Source: RH-AL1 sp050013235
GTDB taxonomy: Bacteria > Pseudomonadota > Alphaproteobacteria > Rhizobiales > Beijerinckiaceae
Direction: 5' to 3'
NCBI GenBank assembly: GCA_050013235.1
Contig: JBEKFQ010000011.1
Location: 1 to 64,000, forward strand
Length of the DNA: 64,000 bases
The position numbers and the translations under genes were made by a program. Below the pieces are notes generated by a model that saw nothing but the letters and a program-made list of their open reading frames with translations, did no database searches and was not told where the DNA came from. Shown piece after piece: positions 25,149 to 34,900 of this stretch (position 1 is the first letter of the stretch; each line of letters opens with the position of its first letter).

Positions 25149-26131
25149 CGCCGGCCGGGCAGACTGGCTTTCCCGAGCTGCGTCCTGTCTCCGATGTGGG
25201 TCACGACGATCTCGTGCTTCCCTATGCGGTCGAACCGCTCGATGTGCGCGGGCGCGTCGTGCGGCTGGGCGCCTCGATCGACCGTATTCTGTCCCAACAT
25301 GCCTATCCCAAGCCCGTCGCCCGGCTGGTGGGGGAAGCCGCCGCTCTGACCGTGCTGCTGGGTTCGGCCTTGAAAATGCAAGGGCGTTTCCAACTACAGA
25401 CCAAGAGCGACGGCGTGATCGACATGCTGGTCGTCGATTTCGACGCGCCGGACCGGATCCGCGCTTTCGCGCGCTACAACGCCGCGCGCTTGGCCGCCTC
25501 GCCTCAACACGCCGATCTGCTGGGGCGCGGCCATCTCGCTTTCACCATCGACCAGGGCGATGCCTCGTCGCGTTATCAAGGCATTGTCGCGCTGGAAGGG
25601 CAGGGGCTGGAGGCGGCGGCGCATGAATATTTCCTGCGCTCCGAGCAAATCCCGACGCTGGTCCGCCTCGCGGTTGCCGAAAATGTGACGGGGGAGGGGA
25701 CGGCTTGGCGGGCAGGCGGCCTCATCGTGCAATTTTTGCCGCCCTCGTCCGAGCGCCAGCGCCACGCCGATCTCCATCCCGGCGATGCGCCGGGCGATTT
25801 CGTGCCCGATGCGGCCGCGCCCGACGAGGCCTGGGTGGAAGCCTGCGCCCTGATCGAGACGATCGAGGATCACGAGCTCGTCGATCCCACTCTATCGAGC
25901 GAGCGGTTGCTCTACCGGCTGTTCCACGAACGCGGCGTCACGGTTTTCGAGCCGCAAGCCGTCCGCGACGCCTGCCGCTGCTCGCGCGACGGCATCGAGG
26001 CGATGCTGCGCCGGTTCTCGCCGCAAGAGCGCAAGGATATGATCGGCGACGACGGAAAAATTGGCGTGACCTGCGAGTTCTGCTCGGTGAAACGGGAGTT
26101 CGAGCCGGGGGAGTTTGAGGGGGCGGAGTGA
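25145..26131 (+). CDS. hslO: Redox-activated chaperone Hsp33
   Basis: This is a 328-residue Hsp33. Under oxidative stress the C-terminal cysteines release zinc and the protein becomes a holdase chaperone in the cytosol. The C-terminal C-R-C-S and C-E-F-C motifs give the four zinc ligands. The frame is open further upstream, but the ATG at 25145 overlaps the argF stop and gives the family length. The argD-argF-hslO order is common in this group of bacteria. Confidence 0.93.
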   Translation: MTPAGQTGFPELRPVSDVGHDDLVLPYAVEPLDVRGRVVRLGASIDRILSQHAYPKPVARLVGEAAALTVLLGSALKMQGRFQLQTKSDGVIDMLVVDFDAPDRIRAFARYNAARLAASPQHADLLGRGHLAFTIDQGDASSRYQGIVALEGQGLEAAAHEYFLRSEQIPTLVRLAVAENVTGEGTAWRAGGLIVQFLPPSSERQRHADLHPGDAPGDFVPDAAAPDEAWVEACALIETIEDHELVDPTLSSERLLYRLFHERGVTVFEPQAVRDACRCSRDGIEAMLRRFSPQERKDMIGDDGKIGVTCEFCSVKREFEPGEFEGAE

Positions 26132-26171
26132 GCTCTATTTCGTGCGCTTTGGAAGAAGGCCAAGCGCCTCC

Positions 26172-27353
26172 CTAACTCAGCGCTGCCGCCAGCCGGTGCA
26201 TGAAGGTAATCCCGGCCTCGAGCTCCGGCACTTCGATATATTCGTCGGGCTGATGCGCCTGGTCGATCGAGCCGGGGCCGCAGACGATGGTCGAGATCCC
26301 GGCGCGTTGGAACTGGCCGGCCTCGGTCGCGAAGGAGGCGGTGCCGGTCGCGTTCGAGCGCGTCAGCGATTTCACCAAGGTTTCCGCCGGCGATCCCGGT
26401 TCCGGGGCGAGGCCGGGGACTTCGTGATCGGCATGGGTCTCGATCCGCGCGTCCTTGGCGTAGCGCGTCAGCTTCGGCAGCACCACGCGGGCGGCATAAT
26501 CGTCGAGATGGGCGCGGGCGCTTCCTTGATCGACATTGGGAAGGCCGCGAAATTCCCAATCGAAGGCGCAGCGCTTGGCCATGATGTTGCGGGCGGTGCC
26601 GCCCTCGATCTTGCCGACGTGGATCGTCGAAAAAGGGGGATCGAACAGGCCGGAGGGATCGCCTTCCTCGCGCAGCGTCGCGGCATATCGATAGAGTTCG
26701 CTGACAAGCTCGCAAGCCGCTTCCACGGCGCTGGCGCCCAGATGCGGCTTGGAGGAATGAGCCTCCTTGCCATGGACGATCGTCTTGTAGGTGGCGATGC
26801 TTTTATGCGCATCGACGACCGCCATTTCCGTGGGTTCGCCGACAATGGCGATGGCGGGGCGGGGCAGTCCGTGACCGAAACGCGCAATCGTATCGAGCGA
26901 GCCGCGGCAGCCGATTTCCTCGTCATAGCTCAGCAGCAGATGGATGGGTTTCTTGAGCGCCGCCCTTTGGAACACCGGCAGCATGGCGAGACAAATCGCG
27001 TCGAACCCTTTCATGTCGCAGGTGCCGCGGCCATAAATCCGGCCGCCATGCTGGCGCAGCGTGAAGGGATCGCCTGTCCATTCCTGACCCTCGACGGGCA
27101 CGACGTCGGTATGACCGGAGAGAACGACACCGCCATCGATCTTGGGGCCAATGGTCAGGAACAAGGCGGCCTTGTCGCCCTTGGCATTGGGAACCCGGAT
27201 CGACTCGATCTCGAGTCCGGCGAGATAGGATTCGACGAATTCGATCAGCGGCAGATTGGTTTTCGAACTGACCGTATCGAAGCCGGTGAGCCGCTCCAGA
27301 ATGGCGAGCGTTGCCGCGAAATCGTCAGCCCGGCTCTTTGTCATCGCGGCCAC
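26172..27353 (-). CDS. argE: Acetylornithine deacetylase
   Basis: This 393-residue M20-family metalloenzyme removes the acetyl group from N-acetylornithine. The zinc motif SGHTDVVPVEGQEW and the second metal segment with YDEEIGCRGS are visible, and the dimerisation lid lies in the middle. It runs toward hslO on the opposite strand. Alphaproteobacteria often also carry argJ, so this copy could act in a linear arginine route or on a related acyl-amino acid, but overall similarity favours ArgE. Confidence 0.9.
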   Translation of the reverse strand: MAAMTKSRADDFAATLAILERLTGFDTVSSKTNLPLIEFVESYLAGLEIESIRVPNAKGDKAALFLTIGPKIDGGVVLSGHTDVVPVEGQEWTGDPFTLRQHGGRIYGRGTCDMKGFDAICLAMLPVFQRAALKKPIHLLLSYDEEIGCRGSLDTIARFGHGLPRPAIAIVGEPTEMAVVDAHKSIATYKTIVHGKEAHSSKPHLGASAVEAACELVSELYRYAATLREEGDPSGLFDPPFSTIHVGKIEGGTARNIMAKRCAFDWEFRGLPNVDQGSARAHLDDYAARVVLPKLTRYAKDARIETHADHEVPGLAPEPGSPAETLVKSLTRSNATGTASFATEAGQFQRAGISTIVCGPGSIDQAHQPDEYIEVPELEAGITFMHRLAAALS

Positions 27354-27459
27354 TCCCGGTTCCGGCGGCTTGGTTCGTATCGATCAGGTCCTGTCGGGTG
27401 AGACATGGTTTTTGGATTAGCAAAAACGAGACCGTGCTTCTTTTCCGGGAGTTCTCGCA

Positions 27460-27502
27460 GAGGTCCGATCACGAAAGCCTGCAATTTTTGGGCGGAAAGC
27501 TC
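27460..27502 (+). repeat. Dispersed palindromic repeat, copy 5 (partial)
   Basis: AGGTCCGATCACGAAAGCCTGCAATTTTTGGGCGG matches the core and one arm of the repeat family, especially copy 4 (CGATCACAAAAGTC). It covers the gap between argE and the 3' end of apaG, where it could shape the apaG transcript end. Confidence 0.5.
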
Positions 27503-27893
27503 AATTGATCACGCGCTGCGTAAAAGGCGAGTCGAGTGAAAAAGCCGGAATTTCGATTTCGAAGACAACACCGGTTTCGTCCACCACCCGGTATGTTCCG
27601 GCCATGATGCCGGAGGACGTCGTGAGCGGACAGCCCGACGTGTAACGGAAGGTCTCTCCGGGCTTCAAGACGGGTTGTTCGCCGACAATGCCCGCGCCCT
27701 TGACTTCCTCGAGACGCCCATTGGCGTCGGTGATCTTCCAGTGCCGCGCCGTGACCTGAACCGTCGTCTTGCTTTGATTGGCGATTTCGACGGTATAGGC
27801 CCAAAAATATTGGCCCTCGTCCACGTCGGATCGCTCCGGCACGAATTCCGGCAACACGGTTACCTCGATATCCCTGGTGACGCAGCTATACAT
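27501..27893 (-). CDS. apaG: ApaG domain protein
   Basis: This is a 130-residue ApaG protein, a small beta-sandwich (fibronectin-like) fold linked to divalent-metal tolerance; its exact activity is unsettled. The body shows YFWAYTVEIANQS, VQVTARHWKITDANG and PGETFRYTSGCPL. The frame is open to 27932; the ATG at 27893 (MYSCVTRDIEVTVLPEF) matches the family's usual first residues and length, so it is preferred. It runs in the same direction as metZ and argE but is separated by gaps. Confidence 0.92.
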   Translation of the reverse strand: MYSCVTRDIEVTVLPEFVPERSDVDEGQYFWAYTVEIANQSKTTVQVTARHWKITDANGRLEEVKGAGIVGEQPVLKPGETFRYTSGCPLTTSSGIMAGTYRVVDETGVVFEIEIPAFSLDSPFTQRVIN

Positions 27894-28024
27894 CGAAGAG
27901 CCACTCATTCCCGATCTTGCCGTTTCTATCACGGGACCGCCCGGTTTCCAAAGCTGTTTTGAGTTCGCCGCCGCTGCCGGACTTTCGAAGAAACATTGTT
28001 ATTTCATATAATTAGAGCTTGCGG

Positions 28025-29239
28025 TTACTCGGCCGCCAGACCCGGCGCCTGGGCGGCCTGGAGAGCTCGCGCAATATCTTCGATCAGGTCTTGCGGGTCC
28101 TCGAGCCCGACGGAGAGCCGGAGCATGCCTTCGGTGATCCCCATGGCCGCGCGGGCCTCGGGGGTCAGGCGTTGATGCGTCGTCGTCGCGGGATGCGTGA
28201 TGATGCTTTTGGCATCGCCGAGATTGTTGGAAATCGTGATGATCGACAGCGCATTTGCGAAGCGGAACGCGCCGGCCTTGCCGCCCGCCAGGTCGAAGCT
28301 CACCAGCGTCGAGCCCCCCTTCATTTGCCGCTTGATCAAATCGGCTTGGGGGTGATCGGCTCGGCCGGGATAGATCACCCGTTCCACGCCGGGCTGCGTG
28401 GCCAGAAAATCCGCTATCGCGCCGGCGCTACGGACCTGATGCGCCACGCGCACGGGCAGGCTCTCCAGCGACTTCAACAGCACCCAGGCATTGAAGGGCG
28501 AGAGAGCAGGGCCGGTCTGCCTGAGGTAATTGTGAAAATGCTGGTCGATCAAGGCTTGGCTGGTCAAGATGACGCCGCCGAGACAGCGGCCGTGGCCATC
28601 GACATGCTTGGTCGCGGAATAGACGACGATATCGGCGCCGAGTTCGAGCGGCCGTTGCAGCATCGGCGTGGCGAACACATTGTCGACCACGAGCGTGGCG
28701 CCGCCGGCATGGGCGATGTCCGCGATCGCCTGGATATCGTAGACTTCCAGGCCGGGATTGGTGGGCGATTCCAGAAAACAGACCTTCGTGTTGGGCCGTA
28801 TCGCCGCCCGCCATTGATCGAGATCGCCGCCGTCGACCAGAGTGGTCTCGACGCCAAAGCGCGGCAGAAGATCCTCGATGATATACAGGCATGAGCCAAA
28901 CAGCGCCCGGGCGGACACGACATGATCGCCGGTGCGGACTTGCCCCATGACGGAAGCTGTCACGGCGGCCATGCCGCTGGCCGTGGCGCGCGCGGCTTCC
29001 GCGCCTTCGAGCAGCGCCATGCGCTCCTCGAACATGGCAACGGTTGGATTGGAGTAGCGGGAATAGATGAAGCCCGGCGTCTGGCCCTTGAAGCGCGCCT
29101 CCGCGACTTCCATCGATTCATAGACATAGCCCTGGGTCAGGAAGAGCGCCTCGGACAATTCGCCGAAGGCGGAGCGCATCGTCCCGCCGTGAACGAGCTG
29201 GGTGGCGGGCCGCAAGCCCTGGACCTTTGACTGTGTCAT
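28025..29239 (-). CDS. metZ: O-succinylhomoserine sulfhydrylase
   Basis: This 404-residue PLP enzyme of the Cys/Met metabolism family makes homocysteine from O-succinylhomoserine and sulfide. The lysine in the SATKHVDGHGR segment binds PLP; the N-terminus ATQLVHGGTMRSAFGE and the FIYSRYSNPTV motif are typical of MetZ. The ATG at 29239 has GGGA about eight bases upstream and is preferred over a TTG at 29260. A structured leader with SAM-II-like features lies upstream, which would couple expression to S-adenosylmethionine. Confidence 0.93.
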   Translation of the reverse strand: MTQSKVQGLRPATQLVHGGTMRSAFGELSEALFLTQGYVYESMEVAEARFKGQTPGFIYSRYSNPTVAMFEERMALLEGAEAARATASGMAAVTASVMGQVRTGDHVVSARALFGSCLYIIEDLLPRFGVETTLVDGGDLDQWRAAIRPNTKVCFLESPTNPGLEVYDIQAIADIAHAGGATLVVDNVFATPMLQRPLELGADIVVYSATKHVDGHGRCLGGVILTSQALIDQHFHNYLRQTGPALSPFNAWVLLKSLESLPVRVAHQVRSAGAIADFLATQPGVERVIYPGRADHPQADLIKRQMKGGSTLVSFDLAGGKAGAFRFANALSIITISNNLGDAKSIITHPATTTHQRLTPEARAAMGITEGMLRLSVGLEDPQDLIEDIARALQAAQAPGLAAE

Positions 29240-29299
29240 CTCGAAATCCCATCTTTCCAACGCCCGCCTCCGGCATCCCGTTGGGCGCGAGTTCCCAAT

Positions 29300-29370
29300 G
29301 AGCCGGAAACTTCTTTAGTCCTAAACGCGCGGCAACCCCGCATGCAAGCTCGTCAGGCTCTCGCCGCGTG
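29300..29370 (-). promoter_or_regulatory. Possible SAM-II-like riboswitch before metZ
   Basis: In the leader RNA, CGCGGC pairs with GCCGCG about 30 bases on. The loop between them contains GAGCC...GAC...GCTTGCA, as in SAM-II aptamers, and a CTAAAG follows. Loop GAGCC can pair with downstream GGCTC (29300-29304), as in the SAM-II pseudoknot. The loop before the closing strand is about nine bases longer than usual. A covariance-model search would settle it. Confidence 0.4.
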
Positions 29371-29442
29371 ATTTCAGATGTGCGATAGGGTTCTCTTGTA
29401 GGCAGGGCCGCGGTGAAGCCCCGTGAATTGTGAAGTGCTGGT

Positions 29443-30612
29443 ATGACAGTGACAGGACGCGAGAAGCGCGGGGAAACTCAGGGGCAAACTGGCCAGGACG
29501 GCGGCTCGCCGGGTTTATTGCCGCGCGAGGAAATCGAGGCCTTGATTGCGCGGCGGGTCATATCCGGCGATCACGTGATCGAAGCGGCGCAAATCCAGCC
29601 GGCTAGTCTCGATTTGCGGCTCGGCGCGAAAGCCTACCGGGTGCGGGCGAGCTTCCTGACCGGGCGGGATCGCGACGTCGCGAGCCGGCTCGAGGCCTTG
29701 ACCTCCGATACGGTCGATCTCTCCGGCGGCGGCGCGGTCTTGGAGCGCGGCTGCGTCTATGTCGTGCCTTTGCTGGAATCCCTCGATCTGCCGGCCTCGC
29801 TCTCGGCGGCGGCGAATCCCAAGAGCTCGACGGGCCGGCTCGATATTTTTACCCGCCTCATCACCGATGGGAGCGAGGTCTTCGATCACGTGGCGCGCGG
29901 CTACACCGGCAGGCTCTACGCCGAGGTCTCGCCGCGCAGTTTCAGCGTGCGTGTTCACGAGGGCTCGAAGCTCAATCAGATTCGCTTCCGCCGCTGGGCG
30001 CCGGACGACGCCGGGACGGCCCAGGGGATCGACGACCGGGCGCTGTCGCGTTCGCACGGCCAGATGCCTCTGGTGGATGGCGATCTCAACCTGCGCGGTG
30101 GCTTGATCTTGCGTGTGGCCCTCAGCGCGGCGACGATTGGCGAGATCATCGGCTTCAAGGCGCAAAAGCATACGGATCCCGTCGACGTCGATCGCGTGGG
30201 CGCCTATGACCCGCGTGAATTTTGGGAGCCGATCCAGGCGCGCCGCGACGGCCGGCTGATCCTCGATCCCGGTGAATTCTACATCTTGGCTTCGCATGAG
30301 CGACTTCATATCCCCCCCGAACTCGCCGCCGAAATGGTTCCGATCGACCCGGCCATGGGTGAGTTCCGGGTGCATTACGCCGGCTTTTTCGATCCCGGTT
30401 TCGGCTCGACGCCGGAGGGCCAGCCCGGTGCCCGCGCGGTGTTGGAAGTGCGCAGCCATGAAGTGCCCTTCATCTTGGAAGACGGGCAAGTGATCGGGCG
30501 GCTGGTCTATGAAAAGATGGCCTCCGCGCCTCGCTTGCTCTATGGTGAAGGTGGAGCATCGAATTATCAGGGCCAGGGCCTGAAACTTTCCAAGCATTTC
30601 CGGGCTTTTTAG
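29443..30612 (+). CDS. dcd: 2'-deoxycytidine 5'-triphosphate deaminase (long form)
   Basis: This 389-residue protein consists of two consecutive dCTP deaminase/dUTPase-like folds, the long form known in alphaproteobacteria. It turns dCTP into dUTP for thymidylate synthesis. The first half carries IQPASLDLRLG and PKSSTGRLDIFTRLITDG; the second carries GEFYILASHERLHIPPELAAEM and ARAVLEVRSHEVPFILEDGQ. The start ATG at 29443 follows GAAGTGCTGGT without a strong ribosome site. It is divergent from metZ. Confidence 0.88.
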   Translation: MTVTGREKRGETQGQTGQDGGSPGLLPREEIEALIARRVISGDHVIEAAQIQPASLDLRLGAKAYRVRASFLTGRDRDVASRLEALTSDTVDLSGGGAVLERGCVYVVPLLESLDLPASLSAAANPKSSTGRLDIFTRLITDGSEVFDHVARGYTGRLYAEVSPRSFSVRVHEGSKLNQIRFRRWAPDDAGTAQGIDDRALSRSHGQMPLVDGDLNLRGGLILRVALSAATIGEIIGFKAQKHTDPVDVDRVGAYDPREFWEPIQARRDGRLILDPGEFYILASHERLHIPPELAAEMVPIDPAMGEFRVHYAGFFDPGFGSTPEGQPGARAVLEVRSHEVPFILEDGQVIGRLVYEKMASAPRLLYGEGGASNYQGQGLKLSKHFRAF

Positions 30613-30826
30613 AGCCTAGTCTCCTGGTCGGACTCAGCCCACGGCAGCTTGGCCGGCAGCGGATCCAATTCCGTTTATTTTATATTAAAAACAAGATGTT
30701 ATTTATACGTTCCACCTCCCGTTAGGTGAGTTAAATTATGCGGCGGCTTGCATTTTTGTTGCATTGCACAATATATAGGAGCAGCCAAAAAAAACGAATC
30801 GGGGAGGCAGATTAGGAGTATTCGAC

Positions 30827-31435
30827 GTGTCTCAGACTGAAAATCATACGCACCATGTCCGGCGGCTGTATGGGCCGGATCTTCCGCTTTTTAGGGAACA
30901 TCTCCTGCGGCTTGACCCCGAGACGCGCCACGATCGGTTCGGCCTTCAAGTTTCCGACGAATATCTCGAGAATTATGCCGAATTGTGTTTCGCGCCGGGC
31001 GCGTTGACCTATGGGTATTTCGAGGACGGCGTGATCCGCGGTGCTGGAGAGCTTCGCATGTACCCCTCGAAGGATCACCCCAACCATCGCGACGGCGAGG
31101 CGGCTTTCAGTGTCGAGCTTCCCTGGCGCCGGTCTGGCATTGGCACGCAATTGATGAACTATATCGTCTTGGCCGCGCGCAATCGCAGCATTGGCACGCT
31201 GACGATCGTTTGTTTGCGGAATAATCAGGCGATGTTGCGGCTTGCCAAGAAGTTCGAGGCCGAGCTCCAGTTCGAAATGAGCGAGGTGACCGGCCATCTC
31301 GTGTCACGCTCCCCGACGGCCATGTCGATTTGGCACGAATTCGTGGACAATACGCTCGATCTTGGCGCATCCTTGATGGAATATCAGGGCCGCCTTATCC
31401 ACAAAACCGCGCAAACCGGTCATCACGAGAGTTAG
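30827..31435 (+). CDS. GNAT family N-acetyltransferase
   Basis: This 202-residue protein has a single GNAT fold: the N-terminal strand pair, acetyl-CoA loop region around RRSGIGTQLMNYIV (near residue 105) and a closing segment near NNQAMLRLAKKFE. The substrate is unknown. The start is GTG, with AGGAG eight bases upstream. The preceding 215 bases are AT-rich and hold only a probable promoter. It is followed by tRNA-Gly. Confidence 0.85.
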   Translation: MSQTENHTHHVRRLYGPDLPLFREHLLRLDPETRHDRFGLQVSDEYLENYAELCFAPGALTYGYFEDGVIRGAGELRMYPSKDHPNHRDGEAAFSVELPWRRSGIGTQLMNYIVLAARNRSIGTLTIVCLRNNQAMLRLAKKFEAELQFEMSEVTGHLVSRSPTAMSIWHEFVDNTLDLGASLMEYQGRLIHKTAQTGHHES

Positions 31436-31499
31436 TTCTCGTGGAGAAGCCGGTGTGCGAGATTGTCAGCGCGCGCCGGCCACGCTAGGGTGAATTCGC

Positions 31500-31573
31500 G
31501 CGGGCGTAGTTCAATGGCAGAACGGAAGCTTCCCAAGCTTCATACGAGGGTTCGATTCCCTTCGCCCGCTCCA
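31500..31573 (+). tRNA. tRNA-Gly (anticodon CCC)
   Basis: The 74 bases fold as a complete cloverleaf: acceptor GCGGGCG/CGCCCGC, D-arm GTTCAATGGCAGAAC, anticodon stem GAAGC/GCTTC around the loop TTCCCAA, and T-arm GGGTTCGATTCCC. The discriminator T is followed by an encoded CCA (31571-31573). The loop gives anticodon CCC, which reads glycine GGG. Foreign-looking sequence begins directly after it. Confidence 0.97.
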
Positions 31574-31782
31574 CTTAACCATATGATTCTACGAGGCTTT
31601 CCGCTTTCTCGCCGGCCGGCCAAGCTTCCGTTCCCGTGCGGTTCGTTGTGGGGATGGTCTTTTTCAGTTCGCGCAAAATGGCAAGAGGTGTCTTGCCTTT
31701 CGGCGCCTCCTTCAACCGTGTCCCCGCCCCCGGTATTTTTTGTCACGGCATCCGGGGTCCATCCGGCGGCGTCCATGATCGA

Positions 31783-31890
31783 CCGGCCGGTCGCGATCCC
31801 TTCGCCGGCCAGCCGCAATTTCAATTCGTCAATCGTCATGTCCGGCGTCTCGGCCGCCAGGGCACGGATCAACGCGTAATGCGGCTCCAA
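31783..31890 (-). pseudogene. IS630-like transposase fragment
   Basis: The frame beginning at 31890 encodes MEPHYALIRALAAETPDMTIDELKLRLAGEGI across its first 33 codons (quoted parts: EPHYALIRAL, TPDMTIDELKLRLA, GEGI), which resembles the helix-turn-helix linker of IS630 transposases. After that the frame continues to about 31540, into the tRNA, without recognisable transposase sequence, so it is a degenerate remnant. It fills the roughly 360-base gap between the tRNA and putA. Confidence 0.5.
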
Positions 31891-31933
31891 TTTGGGGCGG
31901 CAAGGTGGTTTTCGCAGTCGATTGCCGCGACAT

Positions 31934-34900
31934 TTATCCGATCATCAAGAGGTTCGCGTTGCCACCCGCGGCGGCCGTGTTCGTGCTGACGGAACGTTCC
32001 TGCACGAGCCACTCGAGCGGGTAGCACCCGCTTGGCTGGGCGATGTGGATCTGCACGATCGGGCCGGTCCTGTCCGCGATCTTTCGGTTCAAGATTTGGA
32101 GGTCGCGGGGACTTCCGTGGAACAACACCGCGGCGAACTCGTCTCCGTCAGGATTGGATGTCTCCATGACCCATTTGGATAACGGCGCCGGCACTGGGGG
32201 CAGGCCCACAAGGGCACGGACGGGAATCAGCGCGCGGTTTCCGGTCGCAAGCGCCACGCCAATCTGATGAAGCAGTTCGTCTTGGTTTGACGCGACACAA
32301 AGCAGGACGCCTCGAGCCTCGGTGCTATACATGTTGCGCTCGCCAGCAGGTCCCGGCAGCTCGATCTCGACGCCGACGGGCGTGTCGGCAAGCTCCGGCG
32401 CCAAGCGGGCCGCCGCGTCCTTCTGGCCGGTTTGAACAAGCCAGTCCGCCCATAGGCGCGCCGCCTCAGGGATCTGGTTTGAGACCAACCCGGTTTCGGC
32501 CGGGCGTGTCGCGAGGAGACGCCGCAGGTAGAGCGGACCTCCCGCCTTGGGGCCTGTGCCGGACAAACCGCGGCCACCGAAGGGCTGCACGCCCACGACG
32601 GCGCCAATCAGGTTGCGGTTGACATAGATGTTGCCGGCATTGGCTTGGGCGGTAACCTGAGCGATGGTTTCGTCGATGCGGGAGTGGACGCCAAAGGTCA
32701 GCCCGTAGCCCGTCGCGTTGATATCGGCCAGCAACGCGTCCAAGCGGTCACGGCGGTAGCGCAGCACGTGCAGGACCGGTCCAAACACCTCCCGTTCGAG
32801 CGCGGCAAGGCTAGGGAGTTCAATGATGGCGGGGGCGACGAAAGTGCCGTTGCTGCAAGATTCCGGCAGCGGCATCTGGTGAACGGGAAAGCCGCGCTCG
32901 CGCATCGCCCGGATATGCGCCTCGATGGCGTCCCGTGCCTGCGCGGTGATCACCGGACCGACGTCCGTGGACAAGCGGTCCGGGTTGCCGGTCGCTAGTT
33001 CGGCGAGCGCGCCGCGCAACATTGTGAGCGTGCGTTCGGCTATGTCCTCCTGCAGGCACAGGATCCGCAGGGCGGAGCAGCGCTGCCCAGCGCTGTCAAA
33101 GGCTGAGGTCAGCACGTCGGCCACCACTTGTTCCGCCAATGCCGAAGAATCCACCACGAGGGCATTCTGGCCGCCTGTCTCGGCAATTAGCGGGACGGGA
33201 TTGCCATCTGGATTGAGCCGCCCGGCTAGTTCCCTTTGGATGAGGCGGGCGACCTCCGTGGACCCGGTGAAGACCACGCCGCGCGTGCGGGGATCGGCCA
33301 CCAGACGGGCTCCCACGCTGCCCTGGCCGGGCAAGAGATGCAGGACGTCTTGCGGGATGCCGGCCTCGTGCAATAGAGCAACGGCCTGGGCCGCGACGAG
33401 TGGCGTTTCCTCCGCTGGTTTAGCCAGCACTGTGTTGCCCGCTGCCAGCGCCGCCGCCACCTGGCCGGTAAAGATGGCGAGCGGGAAGTTCCACGGCGAT
33501 ATGCAGGTCACCGCCCCCAGTGACACATGGGTGGTGTTATCGAATCCGCTTGCCACTTCGGTTCCGTAATAACGCAGGAAATCCACGGCCTCGCGCACCT
33601 CGGCAATGGCGTTGGGCAGGGACTTGCCCGCCTCGCGGACGATCAACCCCAGCAGTACCGGCATGCGGGCTTCCAGCAGGTCCGCGGCGCGCAGCAGGCA
33701 GGCAGCCCGGTCAGCCGGGAGCGTCGCCTGCCAGCCCGCCGCTGCCCCGGCCGCGAGGGCCAAGGCGGTGTCGAGCTGCCCAGGCGTCGCCTCGACGACG
33801 CGGCCCACAATGTCGCGGCGGTCGGCGGGATTGCGAATCTCCTGCGCTGGAGCGCCGGTCCCGCCGGACGGAGCAGCCCGCCAATCAAGCGAGGCGCTGT
33901 CCCGCAGCACGGACGCGAGCATGGCCAAGGTTTGCTCGTTGCCGAGATCGAGCCCTGCGGAGTTGCGCCGTCTTGGCGCGAAGAGATCGCGGGGGTGAAC
34001 GATGCGCTCGTGCGGCGCGCCGGGCCGCTGGTTCGCCACGACCCGCGCGACCGGATCCGCCGCCAGTTCCTCGACAGTCACCGCCGGATCCTGGATCCGG
34101 TTCACGAAGGACGAGTTGGCCCCGTTCTCCAGCAAGCGCCTCACGAGGTAGGCGAGGAGTGTTTCGTGCGTGCCGACGGGCGCGTAGATGCGGCACGGCC
34201 GGTTCAGCTTGGTTTGGCCAACCACCTCTTCGTAGAGCGGTTCGCCCATGCCATGCAGGCATTGGAACTCGTATTGTCCGGTGTGGAAGTGGGGTCCTGC
34301 CATGCTGTGGACCGCTGCCAGGGTGTGGGCGTTGTGGGTGGCGAATTGCGGGAAGACGGCATCCGCCACCGCCAGCAGTTTGCGCGCGCAGGCCAAATAG
34401 GAAACGTCCGTGTGGATTTTGCGGGTGAAGACCGGGAAGCCCTCGAGCCCGTCGACCTGGGCCCGCTTGATCTCGCTGTCCCAATAGGCGCCCTTGACCA
34501 GGCGGATCATCAGACGGTGACCGCTGCGCCGGCCGAGGCCGATGATCCAATCCAGTACGAAGGGTGCTCGCTTCTGGTAGGCTTGCACTGCGAGGCCGAT
34601 GCCGTTCCACCCCGCCAAGCCGGGATCGAAGCAAAGCTCTTCCAGAAGGTCCAGCGACAGCTCCAACCGGTCTGCCTCTTCGGCATCGATGTTCAGCCCG
34701 ATGTCGTATTGCCGGGCGAGCCGGGCGAGCGCCTTCAGCCGCAGAAGCAGTTCGCGCATCACGCGGTCCCGCTGCGGCCTGACATAGCGGGGGTGCAGCG
34801 CCGAAAGCTTGACGGAGATGCCCGGCCCTTCATAGATGCCGCGCCCGGCGGACGCCCGGCCAATCGCGTGAATCGCGATCTCGTAGTCCCGGAAATAGCG

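Noticed and set aside
31500..31573. tRNA-Gly as a proven integration site
   Set aside because: No integrase gene and no second copy of the tRNA 3' end were found in the window, so only the suggestion of an island is kept.
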